Assembly (NCBI GenBank): GCA_026936325.1
Contig: JAPTHN010000075.1
Span: 1,364,001-1,428,000, forward strand
Reading direction: 5' to 3'
From: Platynereis dumerilii
Lineage: Eukaryota; Annelida; Polychaeta; Phyllodocida; Nereididae
DNA length: 64,000 bases
The notes under the pieces are model-generated. The model had not been told where the DNA came from. It did not search any database and worked only from the letters and a program-made list of their open reading frames with translations. Below are positions 57,699-64,000 of this stretch, piece after piece (position 1 is the stretch's first letter; each line of letters starts with the position of its first letter). Position numbers and translations under genes: made by a program.

Positions 57699-57989
57699 GG
57701 GGCCGACCAGACGATAGTTGGGGGGGGGGCTATGGACTTTACCCCCGGGACAAACTTTTTTCTTCGTTCGCGGTGCTTCGAACAATTTTTTTCGCATTCG
57801 CACTCTCGACATGCTTTTTTATCGGAATTTTAACATTACGGTACCCTAGCTACAGGTGGAAACAAACTTCTTTTTTTTTTTTCCATGTGCTGAACAAACT
57901 TTTTTTTCAGTGTCAAGTGGGAAACAGTCTTTTTTTTTTCACCTTATATCCATAGCCCCCCCCCCCCCAAAGATCATCTGGTCGGCCCC
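57699..57989. mobile_element. MITE, PIF/Harbinger-like, 291 bp
   Basis: The left end GGGGCCGACCAGACGAT is mirrored by ATCATCTGGTCGGCCCC on the right. The TIRs continue through G-run/C-run into CTATGGA / TCCATAG, about 38 bp in all. TAA flanks both ends (57696-57698, 57990-57992). A TAA duplication fits the TWA preference of PIF/Harbinger. No coding capacity. Confidence 0.82.
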
Positions 57990-57992
57990 TAA

Positions 57993-58392
57993 GTGCACAA
58001 ATGTGCCTTCAACAAGCCCTGATTTATGGCACACTAGCATGACACCCATGAAGACATTGTTGGGAGGAAGGAATATATATGGAAAACATCACTTAAATTT
58101 CTGTGACTGCAATTACAAACACCAAACCCAGCTAAGGACCTTGTGAGTAGTGCAAGGAAGCTATTTCCAACTTTCATAACTAAACAATTAGTAGTTTGGC
58201 TGGAGTAGCATAAGGGGTCCATGATATGATAAACATAATCAAATGCAAAAAAATTATGTTTTTTATTCTGACATTGCATTAAGCCAGAATGAACTCAAGA
58301 GTCAATAATATACAGATCTACAGCATGTTAGGCCCTATGACCGTATGGGTTTTCAATTTGCCTAATGCCTAATAATTAAAATTAAATAAATT
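57993..58392. other. Spacer, no gene seen
   Basis: No recognisable product or repeat. Confidence 0.35.
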
Positions 58393-58815
58393 GTGTCCTG
58401 CTCCACCAAAATGAGTTCAAAGTAGGCATTATATATTTCTCAGAAATGAGCAACATGTGTAAAAAGGCCTAACTTTGATGTTTTTAAGCTGTTGGTACCA
58501 TGTTTTAGCGGTAGTAACTTCCTTTCAATATTTTGAGTCCATTTTACCAAAAATTTATTTTAAATGATCTAACTTGAGTGTCCCTCTTTATTTTCTTAGT
58601 TCTTTGATTGTAATGGCAGGAAGTTCAAATGCCATTTTCTCAAAGTTTGATGTTTTGTATCATCAATGTTTCAGGTGCCATATCTTTGGATTGGATGGAG
58701 TTATCAGAACATACTAAACATCATTTTAAAGCTCAAGTCAATTGGAATAAAGTCATTTTCATAACTAAATATGATAGAAGGCCGACTTTGAACCCATTTT
58801 GGTGGAGCAGGTCAC
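58393..58815. mobile_element. 423 bp TIR element (MITE-like), family unknown
   Basis: GTGTCCTGCTCCACCAAAAT and GAGTTCAAAGTAGGC on the left are mirrored by GCCGACTTTGAACCCATTTT and GGTGGAGCAGGTCAC on the right, with a few mismatches over ~35 bp. No clear TSD. No coding capacity. Confidence 0.65.
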
Positions 58816-58929
58816 CTATGAGTATGACAGTGCAAGCTAACTACTGTTGGGAATGGTGCCATAGTCAACATCATCAAGAATCATTCTATACTCCAGTTTG
58901 GCCTAGCCTCATCTCATTTTGATATTTTT

Positions 58930-60029
58930 TTTATACCATCGGAAGCGTCTTTTCGAGCCCTTTCCGTTGATACCAAATATGCCTATGTAACCTTAAAATA
59001 AACGGCTTACAAAATTAATGACGGCTTATGGCTTGAAATAGCTGAAAGATTTTTCAATTGGCTCAGCCAAAAGATGAAATTGGCTGGCGTGGCGGCTGCT
59101 GGCGGCAGCTTCGGGGACTACCTTACATCCCCCTGCCCCCTTACATCCCCCTGCCCCTTCCCTTCTACCTTCCCCATCCGATGATTCACACAGAAATGTA
59201 ATTGGGTCAGCATTTATTTCAACAAAGAAAATGTGCAGCCAGTGAAGTATGAGAAGCGATGAAATTGGCATATGGCCAGGAAAAAGTGTTTCCTGCCATA
59301 AGAAGCATTTGGGGAGGAAAAAAGTGAGATAAAATTTTCAGGGTCCACCGCGATTTTTAACGGACGGCGCTACAGTAGAATGCTATATACCATATGAAAG
59401 CTAAGAAACAGAGCTTTCTGGTGGTGTTTTTTATTTTTCTGTAGCTTTAATAGGAGCCGAGTTATCAGCGCTTGAAAATAGCGTTTTTGTGGTGCCATAG
59501 CGCCGATACCGTTAACGCTAGAAAGTTGAAATTCTAGTGGATTGTTACACTATAGTATGACTGTAACTGCATACAATTTCAGCTTGATTGGAGCATTTCT
59601 TCCTAGTTTTTGGAAAATTTTAGTAGCAATTTTGGGAATTGCCTTATTTGAAAAATTCACATAAAAAAAACTTTTAGAGATATTGCCAAAAGTCGCCTTT
59701 CCGCACTGCGTATATCTCTAGAGATTATTGTGGTAAAATTTGGTGTAATTTCGTATTGCGGTTATTCCAGAACTGTTGACACAAATTTTTTATGAATTTT
59801 GGACGTAATTTCCAGAGTGCTAGTAATTACGCTCTGTAATTCCAGTATGTTAAAGTACTTTGTAAGTGCATTATAGGTATGTATTTTTATAAAGATATCA
59901 TAAGTAGTTCCAGAAATATAAGCTCTCAAAAGTGGTGATGAAAAATAAGAAGCGGAGGTGGAGGAGGAGGAGGAAAAAAGATGAAAAAAAAAAAACCGAA
60001 CAAAAACAATATAAATTCCCCTAACGGGG
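58930..60029. other. Spacer, no gene seen
   Basis: AT-rich, with a purine-rich GGAGGTGGAGGAGGAGG run near 59955-59990. No recognised gene. Confidence 0.35.
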
Positions 60030-61285
60030 GAATTTATAATAATAACTTAATATAGCGCTAATTCCAGTAAACTGCTCATTAGCGCTTCTTGGGTGAGATT
60101 AGTCATAGATTTTTTTAACAAGTAGGTTTTCAGGTTCTTTTTGAAACCCTCCAATGTTTTCATCATTCTACAGGCAACAGGCAATGCGTTCCAGAGTTTA
60201 GGGGCTATATGTGAGAAAGCTCGGTCTTCAAACTTATTTTTATTGCATGAAGGAGGTTCTGCTAACAGGTATTTGTGGTTGCTTCTCAGATCATGATTTT
60301 GTTCGGTTTTGGCTTGAATCAGTTCTTGGATGTAGACTGGTGCTTGAGAATTCACAGCCTTCCTTGTGATTATCATCAGATTGAACTGGATTCTTTCTGG
60401 AATTGGTAGCCAATGAAGCTGTTTCCTGCTGTGACTTACACTGTCATGTCTTTTCAATCTCTCAATCAATCGAACAGCTGAGTTTTGGGCAACTTGAAGC
60501 TTACTCAACATGCTGTTCGTTATGCCATACAATAGTCCATTGCCATGGTCAAGGTGTGGGGTGACAAGGGCGTTCACTGCAGTTTTAACAGTTTCTTTAT
60601 CTAGGTTCTTTCGAAGTTTTGATACATTTCTCAAATTAAGGAAGGCATTACGGCACATCTTATTGATTTGTCGTTCCATTGTCATGTTTTTGTCAAACAG
60701 CACGCCTAGATTTCTAACATGATCTGCTGTTTTAATTTCAACATTGTCAACGTTGATTGAAGATACTTGAAGTTTCCGCAGCTGATTTGGTGCACCAATC
60801 AGAAGAAGCTCAGTTTTATCACCATTGTTGCATAACTTGTTATCATGCAGGAAGTCCCTGATTTCTGAAATACATTTTTCCATTTTCGTACAGCATGCTC
60901 TTGATTCAAAAAGGTTGGCTTGAATGAAAGAATAAGTTGTTCATCATCAGCATACTTTTGATCATTCACTTGATTTCTTTGTGCAACCTCACTTACTGGC
61001 GCAATATAGGAGTTAAACAAGATCGGACCAAGTTTCGAACCTTGTGGTACTCCAAACTTGAGCGGAAGTTTGCTTGAGGTTGTGTCATGTATCATAACTG
61101 ACTGTGATCTCTCGGAAATATATGATTTGAACCATTTCAGAGCAGAGCTTTGTACTCCATATCGGTTTTTCAACCTGTCAAGCAAAATGTCGTGATCAAT
61201 TGTGTCAAACTCAGCAGATAAGTCAAACAATACTAGCATTGTCACCTCTCCTTTGCTCATATTAAGCATTATGTCATTGTGGATT
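60030..61285 (-). pseudogene. CR1/jockey-type LINE remnant (RT and C-terminal domain)
   Basis: Two minus-strand frames overlap near 60799-60883, where a frameshift separates them. The first (61269-60799) has LVLFDLSAEFDTIDHDILLD, GVPQGSKLGPILFNSYIAPV and the catalytic KYADDEQL. The second (60883-60047) has DNKLCNNGDKTELLLIG, VRNLGVLFDKNMTMERQI, LDHGNGLLYGI and the conserved LHWLPIPERIQFNL, then APKLWNALPV and a normal-looking end. The endonuclease is missing; the copy is 5'-truncated where a CCAT/TATC microsatellite starts (61291). Belongs to the CR1/jockey group but is a different family from the 5.7 kb copy. Confidence 0.87.
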
Positions 61286-61290
61286 TTTAT

Positions 61291-61350
61291 CTATCCATCT
61301 ATCCATCTATCCATCTATCCATCTATCTATCTATCTATCTGTCTATCTAA
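61291..61350. repeat. CATCTATC/TATC microsatellite
   Basis: CTATCCAT units followed by TATC units, abutting the truncated end of the LINE. Confidence 0.95.
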
Positions 61351-62877
61351 GCTCAGAATCACTACCATGAATTTTAATATCTGTAATAATGGTATTGTTT
61401 GCTGTCTATATAAGGCAATTATTAAGGCATCTGGTTTCATTGTGTTTGCAAAAAACTAGAGATTTCTACCTTATTCCAAAGTAAAGTTCCAGTACATGCT
61501 TCTCCTCTTCATTAGTATATATATATTTATATGTCTTAACAAGAGCAGGTATACTGCCTCCATATCCCCCATGCCCTACACATTTACCTATACCCACCAG
61601 AATTCCAATTTAGTTATGCCAAATATTTCCACCAGGGCGCAATTGTGCATACATGTAAGGATGTGGAGACACCTGGGGGTGGAATTGCTTTTAAAAATAA
61701 CATGGCTGCAGACCAAAATCACAGCAAAAAGTATTTGGGATGTGGAAATGGTTATGACATTTATTGATTTATGGTCAGATTTGACAAGTTTAGGGGGGTC
61801 TTTGAATGTTGGGAAAGGATGAGCATTGTGCATGGTGTGGTGTTTGAGATATTTGATGGATGCCATGCATGGATACTAAAAGTACAATCCCCCATAGCAT
61901 GGCATGGGGGATAATTAAGTTTATTAAGCTGCAGGGGTCACTCAGTGCACACTTCAGCCTGCCAGGACTTCGCTGTGGGCCAGTGTGGCCTGGACTACAC
62001 CTGCAGCAGAGGTGGAGGCTTGGCCAAAATGCTTCTCCCTGATTGGCTAAGCAGCTCCACATAAGGGGATTTCATTTGCAGAGCTTCATTTTCTGAAGAG
62101 TTTCATATATTTTTTAAAGTGATCAACAACTAGAAAATGCTGTCTTCTTGCAGCCTCTGTTGTTTGTAATTAATGCATAACTTAATGGAAAGGCTGATGA
62201 ATGTATATATATGAGTGCAATATTGACACTTGTAACTTGTTACTTGTAAGTCACATGAATGACTATTTATTTATAACAAGTTTTTCATCACTCTCTATGA
62301 CGACCTCCCCAATTGCATAATAGGCCAAATAGATCTTTTGCATCAGGATCAGGGACTCATTGACCAGGGGTATACTCCACTTGAATAAATATTTATTGGG
62401 TTTGGGTTGAAGCACTAGACATATTTATGAGAAACACCCTACTATAATGAATGTATGAATGTATGGAATTTTTATAATGAAATCAAAATAAAATACTAGA
62501 AGATGTGTCATAAAGGGCCTACACATGGTGAGTTACTGATGTTGCTGGAAAATTGGCAATAGTTATTATTGAAGAAATGCCAAAAATAGCGATAGGCCAG
62601 GATAAATTCAGACAAATGGATTTATAGAACTTCCAGACATCAGTTTTGTTACACGCAGACATTTTTTCAATGGTTGGACCTTTTAAACTGATCAGCCAGA
62701 TATATAAGGGTAAATTTCAGCTCAGGTTGGTGTATTCAAACAGAATAAACTTCTAAAGACAGCTGGTTGGCTGTTTTTTTAAGCAACTGAACCATGATTA
62801 TGTTAATTGACAAGGATTAGTTATCTAGTTATATATGTACAGGCAAATGAACCTTTGCTATAGGACTATGCCTAGAA
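61351..62877. other. Spacer, no gene seen
   Basis: AT-rich. It contains a short palindrome near 61887-61911 (ATCCCCCAT...ATGGGGGAT). No recognised frame. Confidence 0.35.
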
Positions 62878-62995
62878 TATCTATCTATCTATAAATCTAT
62901 CTATCTATAATTCTATCTATCTATAAATCTGTCTATAAATCTATCTATCTGTCTATCTAACTATTTAACTATCTATCTATCTAACTATTTAACTT
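62878..62995. repeat. TATC microsatellite, imperfect
   Basis: TATC units interrupted by ATAAATC and ATAATTC. Confidence 0.95.
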
Positions 62996-63007
62996 ATGGT
63001 AACTATC

Positions 63008-63080
63008 TGCCATCATTGGGTGCCATCATTGGTTGCCATCATTGGTTGCCATCATTGGTTGCCATCATTGGTTGCCATGG
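63008..63080. repeat. 15 bp minisatellite (GCCATCATTGGTT)
   Basis: Five units of GCCATCATTGGTT, ending at GCCATGG. Confidence 0.95.
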
Positions 63081-63815
63081 TCATCAAGGACCATTGAAGG
63101 TGGAGGCTGCTTGCACTGTTTGAGGCCTTGCATTAGCTGTCAGTGCCTCACATGGCTCACCTGCTCCTGTCTTACAACTGATATACGCTCATTATTAGCA
63201 TGTGTTGAAGATCGGGGCGGACTTGAAGCCCCAATAGCCAAGAAATACACCCGTCTCATCCTTGGATGCTAGCTCAATTGCAGCGAGTCACAGTTCTGTG
63301 GCCCCCCCCCCCATCCCTCCCTAAACTGTCCCTGCTCTCTGCCAGCGGGAGTTGCTAATATAACAAGAAATTCTTTAAAAAAGAATTGTAGGGACCTGAG
63401 GTTTCTTCAAACACATATATTTATTTTCCAAATATTCAAATAATGTTTTATGTATGTGTAGTTACATCTATACCTCCAATGTACCATTGTGAGTGTATGA
63501 TTTAACAAACCTAATACATGTTACCTCATGATTAGGCATGCCTAATTACAGGTGTTATTAACATAGACAGCAAACCAAGCAATGAGAAGCCCTTTTATAT
63601 TCTTTGTCATGAACATGATATTTCCATTTCCATTACAACAAACTAATTGTGGCTTGCATAATATTTGGATTATTACACTTTTAGACTGGCCAGTTTGTGA
63701 GAAGTTGAATATTTAATGTTCTCATACAGTGTTTTCTTTTATCACTAGTCTTATATCATCTCAGATCTATGGGATAATATTATGCTCCAGGTGTGCTTTG
63801 GATATGGTCCCCAAT

Positions 63816-63844
63816 CACTCAACCATGACAGTCATGGTTGAGTG
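63816..63844. repeat. Perfect 14 bp-arm palindrome
   Basis: CACTCAACCATGAC, a single A, then GTCATGGTTGAGTG. Confidence 0.95.
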
Positions 63845-63929
63845 GCTCCCAAGGTCATGCAGTGATGGAGCTACTGAGCATAAAGAGGGGCAAATATATA
63901 CTTGATTTGTAAATTGTAGTCACACTTAC

Positions 63930-63984
63930 CTTCGCTGTAGCGTGAGTAACCTCCTAATATTGGAGGTAAATTTGGAGGGTACTC
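63930..63984 (-). CDS. Candidate internal exon (very tentative)
   Basis: On the minus strand, a TTTCCCTATAGCAG acceptor-like tract is followed by 55 nt open in one frame (EYPPNLPPILGGYSRYSE) and then the donor-like GAAG/GTAAGT. Both splice signals are good by eye, but the protein piece is not recognised, the window ends 16 bp away, and the GGAGG-rich sequence also forms a weak palindrome, so chance is quite possible. Confidence 0.25.
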
Positions 63985-64000
63985 CTGCTATAGGGAAAGT

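Noticed and set aside
61790-62062. 90-codon frame (minus)
   Set aside because: No domain, overlaps other frames, biased composition; most likely chance.
63922-63990. U1 snRNA-like start (ACTTACCT)
   Set aside because: The rest does not match U1, and the motif is equally a splice donor read from the other strand.

Overview
This is a repeat-dominated window from an animal nuclear genome. It contains non-LTR retrotransposons, a Penelope-like retroelement with a GIY-YIG nuclease, tRNA-derived SINEs, a hAT-type DNA transposon, many GATA/TATC microsatellites and an intronless-looking C2H2 zinc-finger gene. This mix suits a marine invertebrate (an echinoderm or similar lineage would fit), but nothing seen fixes the species. 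No rRNA gene, functional tRNA gene, operon or CRISPR array is visible. Most long open frames are translations of low-complexity DNA.

Layout. 0.9-9.7 kb: a polypyrimidine (CATCTCCTCC-type) array split by a 5'-truncated LINE (5.4-8.1 kb, minus) whose 792-codon ORF is still open; the LINE sits exactly between two ~1.1 kb copies of the same array segment. 10.2-15.5 kb: a minisatellite, then a 4 kb unit bounded by ~430 bp inverted repeats with a LINE fragment inside, then a hairpin-ended element with ~150 bp tandem units. 16-25 kb: LINE and SINE fragments; a 3.6 kb hAT-like element with exact 14 bp terminal repeats and an exact 8 bp target duplication, carrying a SINE, an LTR-element fossil and subterminal repeat arrays; Penelope-like pieces followed by a 46 bp minisatellite apparently grown from the Penelope C-terminus; and a 1.2 kb TIR element flanked by TA.

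26.5-27.7 kb (minus): the one convincing host gene, a 13-finger C2H2 array with one in-frame stop. 28.2-30.9 kb: tandem satellites. 30.9-37.6 kb: a 6.7 kb giant inverted-repeat element flanked by TGT, inserted in an 82 bp satellite. The satellite is broken again at 38.3-43.9 kb by a 5.6 kb block of higher GC and unknown nature. 44.5-64 kb: SINEs, a second hairpin-ended element sharing its end architecture with the 15.5 kb one, a second copy of the Penelope neighbourhood (52.1-54.3 kb), a Harbinger-like MITE, other small foldback elements, GATA arrays, and a CR1/jockey-type LINE remnant (60.0-61.3 kb, minus).

There is no pathway here. The window is best read as layered transposition events. 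The most informative observations are precise insertion junctions (TSDs, TIRs), two hairpin-ended elements with a shared conserved box, the giant inverted repeat, and the unexplained 38.3-43.9 kb block. All family assignments are by eye; no database search was possible.
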